Assembly: GCF_910592395.1 (NCBI RefSeq)
Contig: NC_088322.1
Location: 1-64,000 of the forward strand
Origin: Lineus longissimus
Taxonomy: Eukaryota; Nemertea; Pilidiophora; Heteronemertea; Lineidae
Reading direction: 5' to 3'
Length of the DNA stretch: 64,000 bases
Below, one piece after another: positions 26,451 to 37,400 of the stretch. A program made the position numbers and the translations under genes. Position 1 is the first letter of the stretch, and every line of letters begins with the position of its first letter. The notes below the pieces were generated by a model. It was given only the letters and a program-made list of their open reading frames with translations. It did no database searches and was not told the DNA's origin.

Positions 26451-27974
26451 ATGACTTTGGTAGACAAATTGTTACTCCTAATGAATATAATAGGATTCCT
26501 GTCGTTTTTCGGATTTGTCTTCTTTTTCTGGGACACTACGTTCTATTCTGACTTGGACGCAAACGTGGCCACTCGAGAGCAGTTTCGAAAATACGGATTG
26601 TTAAAGCGGCGCGGAAAACTATGTACGCCACTCTCGGGATGTGGAGCCGTGATTGAAAAAGATGAAAGCAATACAGTGATGGGAATAAAATACGTGAATA
26701 ATTATGAAGCGCACGTCAATGATATCACAAGTGGTGCGTATGATGACTCCAACAATACCGTCACATCCTTTACATTGTTTGAACTGTGTACCAAGTCGTT
26801 CTATGTCAAATGTAGAGGCTCGATCAGATGCTGCAGAGATTGTAAAATGTTGGGGTTGGCAGCACGTTGGAAGATTGTTACCAGTGGCAGGGACAAAGCC
26901 ATAGTTGCAGTTAATAAAGAATTTCCTTACAGGTTGGAAGATGTACACAAAAAACCATTAATGGGCATGAGTGGAGCATTATTGGGGCTTGTTGTTTTGT
27001 ACATAGTCTGTGCGATTGTAAGTGTATACGAAGAACATTATAGGTTGAAATGTTATTATGGTACTACCTCTGCTGGTGAACCACGCAGTGGCAATGGTAA
27101 AAGACAAGGAGAACAACAACGTAGTCACCGTAAAAGACGAATAAGTGATGATTATAATGATGAGGTTGATGATGAGATGGAAAAAAACGCTGATGTTCGA
27201 CATCGACATTTGGTGAATCGTGACGATGAGAGATTGTTAACAGTAGACTCTGACGACAACATTAGAATACAATGTGGAGAGTGGCAACGACGACGACAAA
27301 ATAACGCAACTGATTCGCATCTGGTCAAATACAGAATATACATGTCTGTCGTGTTTATTGGTCTATTCGTACTCATGGTCGGAGGACTCGTTCACCTGCT
27401 CGCTTCGGTCACGTTAGCAGTGGGCACGACAGTTGGTGTCCCACAGCAGAGATACGAAACCACGACAAATGACGGTGTTTCGCTCACTTCTGTAATATTG
27501 AACGTTGTAACGCAATATGATGATACAAATAAGAATCGTGGGGAAAACATTGTCAAACATGTGGAAAACCCGCTTCGTGAATGTAGAATAGTGTTCACCG
27601 GATTCGTCATGACAGTGTGCATGTCGATTATATTCTACATCGAACTGTTGAAAAGCATAAACATTGGTTACAACAAGGCTGCACAGAAACGGGACAAGGC
27701 AGTGAGGAACTTAGCACGTTGTGTAGATGCAGAGACGGCGAAGACATTTGTTGAGAGTGTAGACATCTTGAAAGAAAATAATTGTAGACGAAGCGAACGC
27801 CTTCTTACGTTTAGCGGCAACTCGAGTACTGGTTGTTGTTCGTCATGTTGTAAATACATCTTCAAGTTATTTACCGTATTTAATGCGTTGTGTGTCGTGG
27901 TATGGATTCTGATATCCATCGACATGATATTGTTGTACAATGGAACTTGTTTGATTCCCAGTGAATGTAACTAA
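26451..27974 (+). CDS. Multi-pass membrane protein, 507 aa
   Basis: Function unknown. A frame back to TTG 26418 exists; ATG 26451 with A at -3 is the natural start. Hydrophobic segments are seen at about 7-29, 175-197, 297-322, 382-404 and 469-495. The first loop (about 30-170) contains several Cys and Asn-x-Ser/Thr sites and is probably lumenal. The loop between the second and third helices is basic then acidic, hydrophilic and low-complexity, hence probably cytosolic. The architecture (few helices, a long charged cytosolic loop, Cys-containing ends) resembles the proteins at 32666 and 59936, and the three may be diverged relatives. Its stop is followed 12 bases later by the next ATG with no poly(A) signal between, suggesting a shared 3' end. 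Confidence 0.8.
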   Translation: MTLVDKLLLLMNIIGFLSFFGFVFFFWDTTFYSDLDANVATREQFRKYGLLKRRGKLCTPLSGCGAVIEKDESNTVMGIKYVNNYEAHVNDITSGAYDDSNNTVTSFTLFELCTKSFYVKCRGSIRCCRDCKMLGLAARWKIVTSGRDKAIVAVNKEFPYRLEDVHKKPLMGMSGALLGLVVLYIVCAIVSVYEEHYRLKCYYGTTSAGEPRSGNGKRQGEQQRSHRKRRISDDYNDEVDDEMEKNADVRHRHLVNRDDERLLTVDSDDNIRIQCGEWQRRRQNNATDSHLVKYRIYMSVVFIGLFVLMVGGLVHLLASVTLAVGTTVGVPQQRYETTTNDGVSLTSVILNVVTQYDDTNKNRGENIVKHVENPLRECRIVFTGFVMTVCMSIIFYIELLKSINIGYNKAAQKRDKAVRNLARCVDAETAKTFVESVDILKENNCRRSERLLTFSGNSSTGCCSSCCKYIFKLFTVFNALCVVVWILISIDMILLYNGTCLIPSECN

Positions 27975-27986
27975 CTGGCGGTGGTT

Positions 27987-30900
27987 ATGGATTTCTTGGT
28001 GCAGACGTTCTACCACGACATAGTACTCGATAACAATATCAGTGACAATACCATTTATCATTACAAGAACGGAGAATACATTATATTTTCACCAACAAAC
28101 GAATGTAGGTTTCTTCATTTGAATCTAGGTACAAATAGTAACCTAGGCGGTGATACACCTTACATCGACGACACTGCAGCACCCAACAAAGAAATAGCCG
28201 CAACATGTCTAGCCGAAGTGCAGGCTACTCGATTGGTGCTAGAGTTGTTGGCTAGATTGATCGAAGCGCAATCGGAAACGGAATCGTGGTCTGTATTACT
28301 GAAACTAGTAGATAACAACGCTTCATGTGCTGTTTACATCAAAGCTAATAATGATGACCGGGTTCACGATGTGATCACAATGATCGATAACATGACACGA
28401 TCATCCCATCTAGCCGAACGGACGAAAGTGCTCATGGTTGATACGATGAAAGACCACACATTTCAGAGTATTCTTCTGAATGGTCAATACGACTTGTCGA
28501 CTCAAACAGACGAGGCGGTACCTTTCGTAACGTTACTCTTCACATATGCCATCGGCTCCGGAGCAATGCCAGTACCCACTTTGACCAACATGGGAGCTCC
28601 TCTGTTTGTAGTGGCCGAGAACAATGTCGGCAAGGGAAAAGTTCGCGTGATGGAAAATATGTTCCAACGTGTGTACAATTATCATAGATTGCAACCACAA
28701 TTGGCGGCGGTCACACCGTGGTCGATCGTGGAAAACTATGTGCCGATGTTCAACAAACAGTTCGACATTGGATGTGTTGTCGGTGATTCGTTTAGGATTT
28801 ATCAAGATTGTGATGATCAGATGCACATAGTCAATATCAATCAACAACAACAACAACAACAAACGGATGCAGAAGGAATGATGTGCGCTGTAATGTTTGA
28901 GTACTTTTTGTATCTGATGAACACGAAAATTTCCGGTAGTGGTGATGTTGTTGTTGTTGGTGGTGGTGATGGTCGTGGTGGATCGGTGCTGCCTGTCAAA
29001 TTACTACACAACTTACTGAGATCAGAACGATTTATGACAAAGATTATAGATTTGAAAGGATTCGTCAGACCAATTTGTCGAGCTCTGTACGACGTGTACA
29101 CTAAAAAGGGTGGTCTAACTCAAACTATGGTCAGCACAGTAGACGTGTACGATTTCATCTACATTCCGTGCTTGCAACAGATTCTCGGACAGGTTGCAGT
29201 AGGAACGTTAATGGCGCTAAACAAACACGTGCTCGGTCATCCCGTTGACAACACAACTTTAGTTCTCAGCGACTACATGAAACCATGTAGGAATTTTCCT
29301 GACATGGGATTTATTCCTACAACTGTATTTGTGCCAGTATATGACTCGACGGAACATCAACAGCAACAACAATATTGGATGGGTCTATCGTGTTTGGTCG
29401 ACAGTGGTAAATGGGGCATCATGCACTTATTGATGCAGATGAAACACGAGCAAAAACGGAGGCCGGATGTTGGAGGTTTGTCCGGGAAACATACTCATCT
29501 GCCGCTGTTTCACACAGTACTGCCACAAACTATGAGAACCACAGGTGGTAATGGTAGTGCTGGAGATCAACCCCTAATAACAAATCTGAAACTGCACACT
29601 TCTCTCTTTGATGCAAAATCGAGAACCGTTAACAGAGATGCACTGATCGTCCTGCTCTGCGATGCGATCATACAACACAAGATGACGTGGGAACGTGTGT
29701 TGTTAATACTAGGTAAAATATGGCAACAAAAAATCACCACGACCCAAGAGTATAGTGCATCGGCCGAAGTGGCCATCAATCACGCCGTTCACGTACAGAC
29801 AATTCTAGAGAATGTGGCCGACTTGGTAGATGCAAATCACTCGTTGGGATGGCACATGGACGAACTAGAGTATCTACTGATGAACGTGATGTGTCCCGAT
29901 CGAGAACCTGAGGATAGCGGCATTGGTAACGTGCGGGTAGATATTATCGAGGCGTTGTCTACTATAGTCACTGTATCGACTAGGATATTGTACGATGCAC
30001 CAGACTGTTGCAATTGGTTAATACCGATCGTGGACACAAAAACACCAATCACGTCCGAAAACAGACTACTCCCCAGACACGGTGAAGAAGATTTGAACAA
30101 TACCGACATAAGACCTCGGTATTGGATGGTGAAGAGGAGTGGCGAGGATGAATATATTACTTACGAGGTAGTCAACACTGATTTGTGGCGTGGTCACAAT
30201 CGCACGTCGACATTACCGCACATGTTGCACGATCAACTGTTTAACAAGCGAAAGACATCTGTTGGACTCGACGAATTGGTGACATGGATAGAGGCGGTCA
30301 ATGCCAATACGAGCAACACGGTCGTTCCCAAAGTGTACTTTAGACAGGCCATGACGTGGGGCATAGAGTTGTCTAAAATCGTTACAAAAAAACACAGGTT
30401 CACAGTAGAACGCATGCTAAAAGTGATGGCTTGTATTAGCAAGTATACCATATCATCAGATTCTGGGTGGTTGAAAGAGGTGAATTCTGTAATTTCTATC
30501 ACCACCTCGGTGTGCAATGAACTGTTGGCGAGGACGACTGACAGTATACTGAACAAGAGACGGGCACTATTCCAATTCGTGCGAAACTCGCTGCCAAAAG
30601 ACTCACTCGATTGTGGCAGTGGCGGCGGCAATGATCTTTACGAGTCGTTGTGGTGGGCAATTTCCTCCCTGCCAAAGACGACCAGTTTAATATGTTGCTA
30701 TGGAGTTCACGGATACGTACTGAGAAGACGCTCTAACAGGGAACAGTGGAATTTGGTAGGATGTGTATCCAGGACGTTGTACACGACGACAAGTGGAGAA
30801 ACAATGTCCGACAAAGAGAGGAGTGTATTTGACGTACTATGCGAAGACTTTTGGAAAAACATCAGTGAGCAATCGCTACAATCCATAAGTCAGTGTGGTC

Positions 30901-32654
30901 GATTCGAACGATTCGCAGGAGTGTTTCGTCGGTGGTGCGCAGAGCTGTTGAGTTTTTGCGAAGTGGTGACAGGGGTAGTAGGTGACAATAGAGTGTCGTC
31001 AAAATTGAACCAAAGTGAAATGTGTCGAGACTTTCTACTGTTGAGCGATTGTCTCATGAACTCTGATCTACCGTGCGGACCAACAACATCAGTGGAACAG
31101 TGGCAAGCACAGCAACAGCAGCAGCACCAGCAAAAGGAAACAAAGAAGAAAAAAATGGCAGTAGTCACTGCACACACGCAACAAGAAACACAGTGGGAAA
31201 ATACCACACTGTATCCAAGAGCAAAGCATCTGTTTGACCTGATGAACGATACTGCACGATACACGATAGAAAACGTGTGGTTTATGTTGGAAACGATACT
31301 TAGAAACATATGTATCGCCAATACGAAAACCACCAACACTGCTGGTGGTTATCAAGACCTACCCGTTATCCTGAGGCTGTCGTACAATCGCAACAAACCC
31401 TTTAGCATAGTCCCCATGAACAACCGCGGGGTAGATATGCTTTTGCACACGGTATGCTTTGTTTTGCAGAAACGATCGAGAGAGATGATAGTCGAAGCAT
31501 TGGCTGGTGGTGGTGGTGGTGGTGGTGGTACGAAGTCATCTGTCGTCGCTACCACCAGTTTTGTCATCGATGAGAGGCAAATGTACACGCTGATCGAGCG
31601 TGCCACCTCTGGACCGTCACAACAGTTACCGTCGAAAGAACGACTCTTCGTTCTTCACAGATGCGGATTCCAACATGATAATATTCACATGATATTCGAA
31701 AACATGAACAACAATCCAACCCAGAGCGCGTTATTGAACATGATATTCTTGGACGGAGATCGCGAAGTAGAACTGTGGCAACTGTTGGACTATCTCTTTG
31801 CATTTTGTTTTCTGACTGTCGTTCGTGTAAGGGGCATCGTGGGCTTTTACGGGCTGTACACGAGCTTCGATCGATCACCCGTGCTACGTTCCTCGTGTGT
31901 ATTTGAAGTTGACGCACGATCTGTTGGTAAACAGGTTCTGAAGGAAATTGTGACGACTCCAGTAATGACTGCCAGAACATTCACCAAATTCACAATTGAA
32001 ATGCTTCAAGACTGCAATTGGATGGATCATGGTGCTGTCGACATCAGCAAAGCACCGGCACACGACGTCGAACAGCTATTGATTACAACGTGTCTGTCGA
32101 ACACATCTAACCCATCCGACTCGTCCTTTGTATCCACGCTGAGTAAAGTGGCACAGTTGCCGTTGCATACCGATGATGTCACCACCGACGATGACCTAGA
32201 ACGACAAATGCACCAACGAAAGTTGGCGTGTCTAATCCAACAACTATTAGATCGACCAATGGTATGTAGAATAAATATGCGAGGAGTGCAAAAATACGGT
32301 TTGGTGAGACTAGGCTCTACAATAAATAACACAGGCGCATCTGAACCAAACAATGGTGAGGTTGCCAACGTCGGCTCGTACATAACACTGAGTTCGACAA
32401 GCGATAGTGTTATTCACACACCCACTGTGGCCAGGGACGAATCATTCGTGGTGATAAACAGTGCTGCATATGTCGACACGATCGTACCGAAACTTTACAG
32501 AGGTACGTGTTGGTATTTTTCATCATCAGATCCAGGCGACGTTGAACAAGCGGTGGCAACAGTAAAGAAGAGTTTAAATATCATATTTACAGAAGTTGTG
32601 CACCAAAGAAGAAGCATACTCACAACCTCGAACATCGTTGGATCACGTTGGTGA
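27987..32654 (+). CDS. Unrecognised large protein, 1555 aa
   Basis: Not recognised. ATG 27987 has strong context (G at -3, G at +4); GTG 27981 was rejected. It is mostly globular and helix-rich with aliphatic cores and few repeats: short Gln runs near 287 and 455, a Gln-rich/Lys segment near 1045, and a Gly run from GGT repeats near 1175. No signal peptide, no transmembrane helix, and no Walker A motif were found, so it is not the helicase. Its composition resembles large soluble herpesvirus tegument or replication-accessory proteins. A general similarity in style to the 1016-aa protein at 40360-43410 (long helical, Cys-containing, insert-bearing) is noted but not proof of relatedness. It sits between two membrane-protein genes on the same strand with gaps of 12 and 11 bases. 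Confidence 0.8.
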   Translation: MDFLVQTFYHDIVLDNNISDNTIYHYKNGEYIIFSPTNECRFLHLNLGTNSNLGGDTPYIDDTAAPNKEIAATCLAEVQATRLVLELLARLIEAQSETESWSVLLKLVDNNASCAVYIKANNDDRVHDVITMIDNMTRSSHLAERTKVLMVDTMKDHTFQSILLNGQYDLSTQTDEAVPFVTLLFTYAIGSGAMPVPTLTNMGAPLFVVAENNVGKGKVRVMENMFQRVYNYHRLQPQLAAVTPWSIVENYVPMFNKQFDIGCVVGDSFRIYQDCDDQMHIVNINQQQQQQQTDAEGMMCAVMFEYFLYLMNTKISGSGDVVVVGGGDGRGGSVLPVKLLHNLLRSERFMTKIIDLKGFVRPICRALYDVYTKKGGLTQTMVSTVDVYDFIYIPCLQQILGQVAVGTLMALNKHVLGHPVDNTTLVLSDYMKPCRNFPDMGFIPTTVFVPVYDSTEHQQQQQYWMGLSCLVDSGKWGIMHLLMQMKHEQKRRPDVGGLSGKHTHLPLFHTVLPQTMRTTGGNGSAGDQPLITNLKLHTSLFDAKSRTVNRDALIVLLCDAIIQHKMTWERVLLILGKIWQQKITTTQEYSASAEVAINHAVHVQTILENVADLVDANHSLGWHMDELEYLLMNVMCPDREPEDSGIGNVRVDIIEALSTIVTVSTRILYDAPDCCNWLIPIVDTKTPITSENRLLPRHGEEDLNNTDIRPRYWMVKRSGEDEYITYEVVNTDLWRGHNRTSTLPHMLHDQLFNKRKTSVGLDELVTWIEAVNANTSNTVVPKVYFRQAMTWGIELSKIVTKKHRFTVERMLKVMACISKYTISSDSGWLKEVNSVISITTSVCNELLARTTDSILNKRRALFQFVRNSLPKDSLDCGSGGGNDLYESLWWAISSLPKTTSLICCYGVHGYVLRRRSNREQWNLVGCVSRTLYTTTSGETMSDKERSVFDVLCEDFWKNISEQSLQSISQCGRFERFAGVFRRWCAELLSFCEVVTGVVGDNRVSSKLNQSEMCRDFLLLSDCLMNSDLPCGPTTSVEQWQAQQQQQHQQKETKKKKMAVVTAHTQQETQWENTTLYPRAKHLFDLMNDTARYTIENVWFMLETILRNICIANTKTTNTAGGYQDLPVILRLSYNRNKPFSIVPMNNRGVDMLLHTVCFVLQKRSREMIVEALAGGGGGGGGTKSSVVATTSFVIDERQMYTLIERATSGPSQQLPSKERLFVLHRCGFQHDNIHMIFENMNNNPTQSALLNMIFLDGDREVELWQLLDYLFAFCFLTVVRVRGIVGFYGLYTSFDRSPVLRSSCVFEVDARSVGKQVLKEIVTTPVMTARTFTKFTIEMLQDCNWMDHGAVDISKAPAHDVEQLLITTCLSNTSNPSDSSFVSTLSKVAQLPLHTDDVTTDDDLERQMHQRKLACLIQQLLDRPMVCRINMRGVQKYGLVRLGSTINNTGASEPNNGEVANVGSYITLSSTSDSVIHTPTVARDESFVVINSAAYVDTIVPKLYRGTCWYFSSSDPGDVEQAVATVKKSLNIIFTEVVHQRRSILTTSNIVGSRW

Positions 32655-32665
32655 TCAACAACAGC

Positions 32666-34252
32666 ATGGCGGCGTCAATCACCAATCACCTCGGGGGATT
32701 GAGAACAAATTTCAAATCGCACGATATAGTGAGTGGAAAAAATCTGGACCAGTACAGATTGGACTATAAAACGTTTTCGGCCAAAGTAGGAAATGATAGC
32801 TATGTACCTTTGGGTTCGCTCATCGACAACAAACTGTTCAACTTGGCAGAGTTGTACGTCCTGATTACCTATCTCATAGCGTTGATGGGTAGATTCTACT
32901 TCTTGGTCTACGGGAACAGGAGGAAACGAGACGAACTATTGGAAACCGCAGACAAATTCCACGAAGTTAAAAACAAAAACTCCATACGATGGTACATACA
33001 GTCGCTAATGGAACCGAGCCCAGCAAGTCTCCTGGTAGATTTCCTATGTCTATTGTTCTACCTTGCGGCATCGCTCGTGAAAACAATTTATATCCTTACA
33101 TTTCTAAAGAAATTACATGATAAGGTCGCTGACGACTACCCATTCAATTCGAACAGTGCGCTAGATGTCGGACAAATGGCTGTACCGGATCCAATTGTCG
33201 TCAAAGGTCCCACGTTACACGCAGGCGGACACGTCTATTTCAACGACGATAAGCAGTTGAAGTACAAAATGACTAAAGAAATATTCGTGGCAAGCGGTGA
33301 AAATGCACGGTTCGTGGCTACATATGTATCAATAACTATCCTGTTTGCGTTGAGTACTGTGTTGTTTTTGTTGTGCGGCATGCGTCTACACCGCAAAGAT
33401 GTTTTCCGCGTCTTCGGTGAAGGACGCCTGTTCCCCATCAAAGAACAAGGGCTCAGCACGAGTGATGTGGATGCTCGACGATACAAACAAAACGCTTCCA
33501 ATCGCTTTGTGGACATCATAGATGGTCTAAGGAAACGTAATGTTGGCTACAATAACGTCAAAACGGATGACTATGAAGAATACAACGACAACAATCGTAA
33601 TGATATCGAGTTATTAGTAGATAACTCCTCGTCCGTTGCTGCTGGTAATAGTACTGATGGGGACTTCAAGAAAACCCTGGAAACGGCCAGAAGCTACGAA
33701 ATGGTCAACACGTACGGTGAAAACTTCACTAGACTGTCGCCTGCTTACTCTACAATCTATTTTTCGTACGGTGAACCAGCTTTCTATGGTATGGGCTTCC
33801 TCATGTTCTTACAGACGTTAAACGCTATATGCGTTGTGATTGCCAACACAGACTTTGTTAACGCGCAACTGGATATTGACATCATCGTGTTTGGTGACAC
33901 TGTCTTGATAGTGTTCTTGATGGTATTGTGCGCATTGATCATTTTATACACACTGGTGGACAAAGTTTTCTTTGGTAGTAGCAGCATGAAAATAGTCTAT
34001 TACATCATCTTATCTGTGGCCATTGGAACTATACTGACGTTAGACCCGAAACACGTCAATGGCGTGTATGTGTATTTGTCAGCAAGCATTTGTACATTGA
34101 TCACATTCGTTTGTTTCCTGATCAACACCGTCACGAGTACGAGCATTTACACGAAACACCTGAGAATGGATCGGTTGACACATGTGAGAAAAAAAGACAT
34201 TCCAAAACGCATCTCTAACATGAGCAGTACGACCTTCAAAGTAAAAGAATAG
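32666..34252 (+). CDS. Polytopic membrane protein, 528 aa, about seven helices
   Basis: Function unknown. ATG 32666 has strong context (A at -3, G at +4) and begins 11 bases after the previous stop. Hydrophobic segments lie at about 60-82, 115-140, 210-232, 372-393, 400-425, 437-457 and 463-487. The loop between the second and third helices (about 141-205) is probably lumenal. The long polar loop between the third and fourth (about 235-370), with Asp/Asn-rich stretches, is probably cytosolic. Seven segments recall a receptor layout, but the spacing is unlike a G-protein-coupled receptor and no DRY or NPxxY-type motif is present. It may belong with the membrane proteins at 26451 and 59936. Confidence 0.8.
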   Translation: MAASITNHLGGLRTNFKSHDIVSGKNLDQYRLDYKTFSAKVGNDSYVPLGSLIDNKLFNLAELYVLITYLIALMGRFYFLVYGNRRKRDELLETADKFHEVKNKNSIRWYIQSLMEPSPASLLVDFLCLLFYLAASLVKTIYILTFLKKLHDKVADDYPFNSNSALDVGQMAVPDPIVVKGPTLHAGGHVYFNDDKQLKYKMTKEIFVASGENARFVATYVSITILFALSTVLFLLCGMRLHRKDVFRVFGEGRLFPIKEQGLSTSDVDARRYKQNASNRFVDIIDGLRKRNVGYNNVKTDDYEEYNDNNRNDIELLVDNSSSVAAGNSTDGDFKKTLETARSYEMVNTYGENFTRLSPAYSTIYFSYGEPAFYGMGFLMFLQTLNAICVVIANTDFVNAQLDIDIIVFGDTVLIVFLMVLCALIILYTLVDKVFFGSSSMKIVYYIILSVAIGTILTLDPKHVNGVYVYLSASICTLITFVCFLINTVTSTSIYTKHLRMDRLTHVRKKDIPKRISNMSSTTFKVKE

Positions 34253-34319
34253 CAATCAGTCAGTCAACTGAGACGACTATACCACAGAAAATTGTCTATT
34301 AGCCACATACCATGATATT

Positions 34320-34325
34320 TATATA
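34320..34325 (+). promoter_or_regulatory. TATA box of the gB-like gene
   Basis: TATATA with an expected transcription start near 34345-34355. This lies at or after the first in-frame ATG (34344) and before the second (34416), which supports 34416 as the true start. Confidence 0.6.
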
Positions 34326-34415
34326 GTAGTAATTTCTTGTTGTATGCTAACACACAACCTTCCCTTGCCTATTTGTATAATTTGGCAATATTTACCTTGT
34401 CGAGAGTGGACGAGA

Positions 34416-37400
34416 ATGAATGAACAAAAAAACACACAAGTCGTCGTCTCATCGTGGGCAACAGTTGTAGTGGTGGTGGTGGTGGTACTATTATGCTGTT
34501 TTCCTTTATCGTGTTTAGCGGGAGATGGCACGTACACGTCACAGTACAATTTACGCAAGCTTACCGATGTACTATCCACTCAACTGAAAGCGTCCGGAAA
34601 TGCATCTAGTTCGACGAAAGTGGGCGATAACTTATTTCGACTGATCACGGGAGACGAATATGTCGTGGATCCGACGGCCTCCGACAATCGGGTTTTGGAA
34701 ATCAAAGTGGAAGATTCAAATTATCGCACGGCACAGGCGTTTTACGACGACGCATCCGGTTTAAAACTTTGTGACGCTGTTCCAGACACAGAGACGACAT
34801 TCGACGCACTTACCATTGGTGGTGGCGCTCCCAGTGACGGAGGAAAACCTTCTGTTACCGGTGCAGCTCACAAAGTTTATACGATCAGAATTACACAGCA
34901 ACAAGTGAAAACACAAATTTTCCCCTCGAGTAGCACGATACCTGCCGCGTACAAAAAGATGTCGATATGCGGCAAGGTGAAACACGCTAAACACTATGAT
35001 GTGAACGATAAATCTCGAACCAGACCGTTTCCACTGTTCACCATACTATTCAAGAATGCGGATCAATTGCGCACAATTCACGATCCGAGAAATGCAAAAG
35101 TTTGCGAAAAACAGAAACATCGATACATACACATGGATCACTTTGCCGACGTCAGCGAACACATAAATGGACCCAGAGGACAGCCGGGCACCACAAAGAC
35201 GTCGATGACTACCGGTATGTTGAAAGTGTTTACTCCCAATCAGCGCGTGTTCAAAGCCGACAAGATTTTCGCTTGTAGGTCCCTGTATTACCACGTGGCC
35301 TTTCGATGTAACGACAATGTTTGGACTCCCACGCTGACTTGGCTGCCTGTGCTCGAGCATGGAGTCACTGCGGAAGAGTGTAAGCGGTGGATGACAGAGA
35401 AGAAGTGCACTGTGTTTAACACGACTTCAACTCTGGACGGCATGAATCACACGGTAACATTGAACATGGACCGAGTTTCGACCAACCAGTATAGAACCAA
35501 CGTCACTGACAATACGGTCCGGGGCATTTTCGACGATTATGTCAAGGGACCTTTGCTGGGTACATGTCTGAACAGAGGAGCCGGTCATCTCTACGTTCGT
35601 TCGTGTATACTAGACACCAATGTGCCAGTCACATATTCGTTCCCGTACCAGGCCACGGAGGGTGGAAAACGTCTGTCGACGCCGTTCGGTACAGTGAAAA
35701 TGTCTCAGATGGGACAAATAGGAAACTCAGAGGTCATTGATGCCATGTCAGATGAGCCCGTGCACGGAGTGACCGCCGATGGCGAGTACGGATGGTCTCA
35801 CGTGAGAAATGTCGATCACCCCGCCGTGACGTTCATGTGGCCTGTGGCCGAAAGTATTTTGCACACGATCGAAGCCAAACAAACGATCTGTCCATATACG
35901 CCGCTGATGGAAATACCGGTCACGGCTAAAATTGTCGAAGGGTTGCGTCACACAGACATGACGTTGGGTAGGAACGTCGAGAAAGTCATCGATAAAATTG
36001 TCACCTTCGTAGAGAACACTGCCGATCTTTTGAGCACGCCTCACAAGTTCAAGGCGTACAACACGCAAAGAGTAGACGCCGACCACGTTACTAGAATGGG
36101 TCTGAATCCGACAACCGAAGATGGCGTGTCCAAGTGCATGTGGATTCCGAGCGAAGTGTTCCAGACTTACATGGTGGACGGCACGGTGTTGTTGCAATTC
36201 GTGGACAGAAGTCAGATGGGTAAGACCGAACGATACGTGGAACGGTGGAACAGAAACAAGTTGAAATATTCGGTCAAGGAGTCGTTGAGGTCCAGGATTG
36301 ACAGGGACACCACGACCGAGCGTGAAAATGTTGGTATGTTTGGCATCAATCGTGAACTCGTCGGTACACCTACAGATCTAGAAGAGGCGGTGTGCACCGG
36401 ATTGGAAAGAAATTACATCGACGCCTATCAACACGAGTGGCAATGCGTGCACGGTGTCGTTACACTGGTGGAAATCGGCACCGACGTAGCCGCCGTAGAA
36501 GAGACGGTGAGACCACCAAATCCTGTGGCACCAACCGAGACGTCAGCCACTAATGTGGAAAGTGGTGAGTTTATATCTTTCGATATTCCAAACAACGATG
36601 CAGACATCAAGCAGGTGCTGGAAGTAATTTCGCACAATTTCGCCAAACTGCACAATAGCGCCATCCGCGATGGTATGAGAGTGGACTTGTTGACGAAGAG
36701 AATGGCCGAGTTGGAGCCAAAACTGATTGCCGACGTACTGTTCCCTGAAGGAGATGTTGACATCACGATGGCTGGTGACCTGTGGTCGGTGCATAGATGT
36801 GACCGGGTACTGTGGTCCGACATGAGACCGATCCCATCGTTGAAATTAAATTATCCTGACATGCCAATACCGACCATCTACAAGAACCTGGATGCGGATC
36901 TTCAACACAATGTACCTCACCTGTCTGATTTGTGTTACGTTTCACCAATTGTTAAAGTGATGTCGAAAGAGTTGGGTGTCACCTACATGCAGGTTCTAGA
37001 CGGTGGCAAAACGTTGAGCACAAGTCTTGATCAGATAACACCGTGTAATCGAGTCGAGGGACGACTGCATTTCAACGTGGGCAATCAAGTGCTTACGTTC
37101 TCGGGCAAGACTGGGGAATTCCACCATGCCGAGGAACGTAAGACAAGTCCCATGTCGCCGGAGTACAACATTTTCCATGAGGGTAAGAGTGATCCGCTGA
37201 CGAAAAATATTAACTCGGGTGGTACGCACATAACCAATATGATATCGGGAGGAACAGGCACCATTAACAATAACCGCTTAGCTACCGACAACGACTACGT
37301 ACCAAAACCGGACGAGAACATACAGTCGACCGGTTATCATTCTGGTGTAGACAAGGGAATTCGTCACCATCTGATGGAGGTATCTTTCGGTCAGAGCACG

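Noticed and set aside
27987-32654. Replicative helicase
   Set aside because: I searched for a Walker A loop and helicase motifs in this 1555-aa protein and found none.
32666-34252. G-protein-coupled receptor homologue
   Set aside because: There are seven hydrophobic segments, but loop lengths are wrong and no receptor signature motifs are present.
34344-34415. Upstream start of the gB-like protein at ATG 34344
   Set aside because: It lies at or before the expected transcription start from the TATA box at 34320 and would bury the signal peptide.
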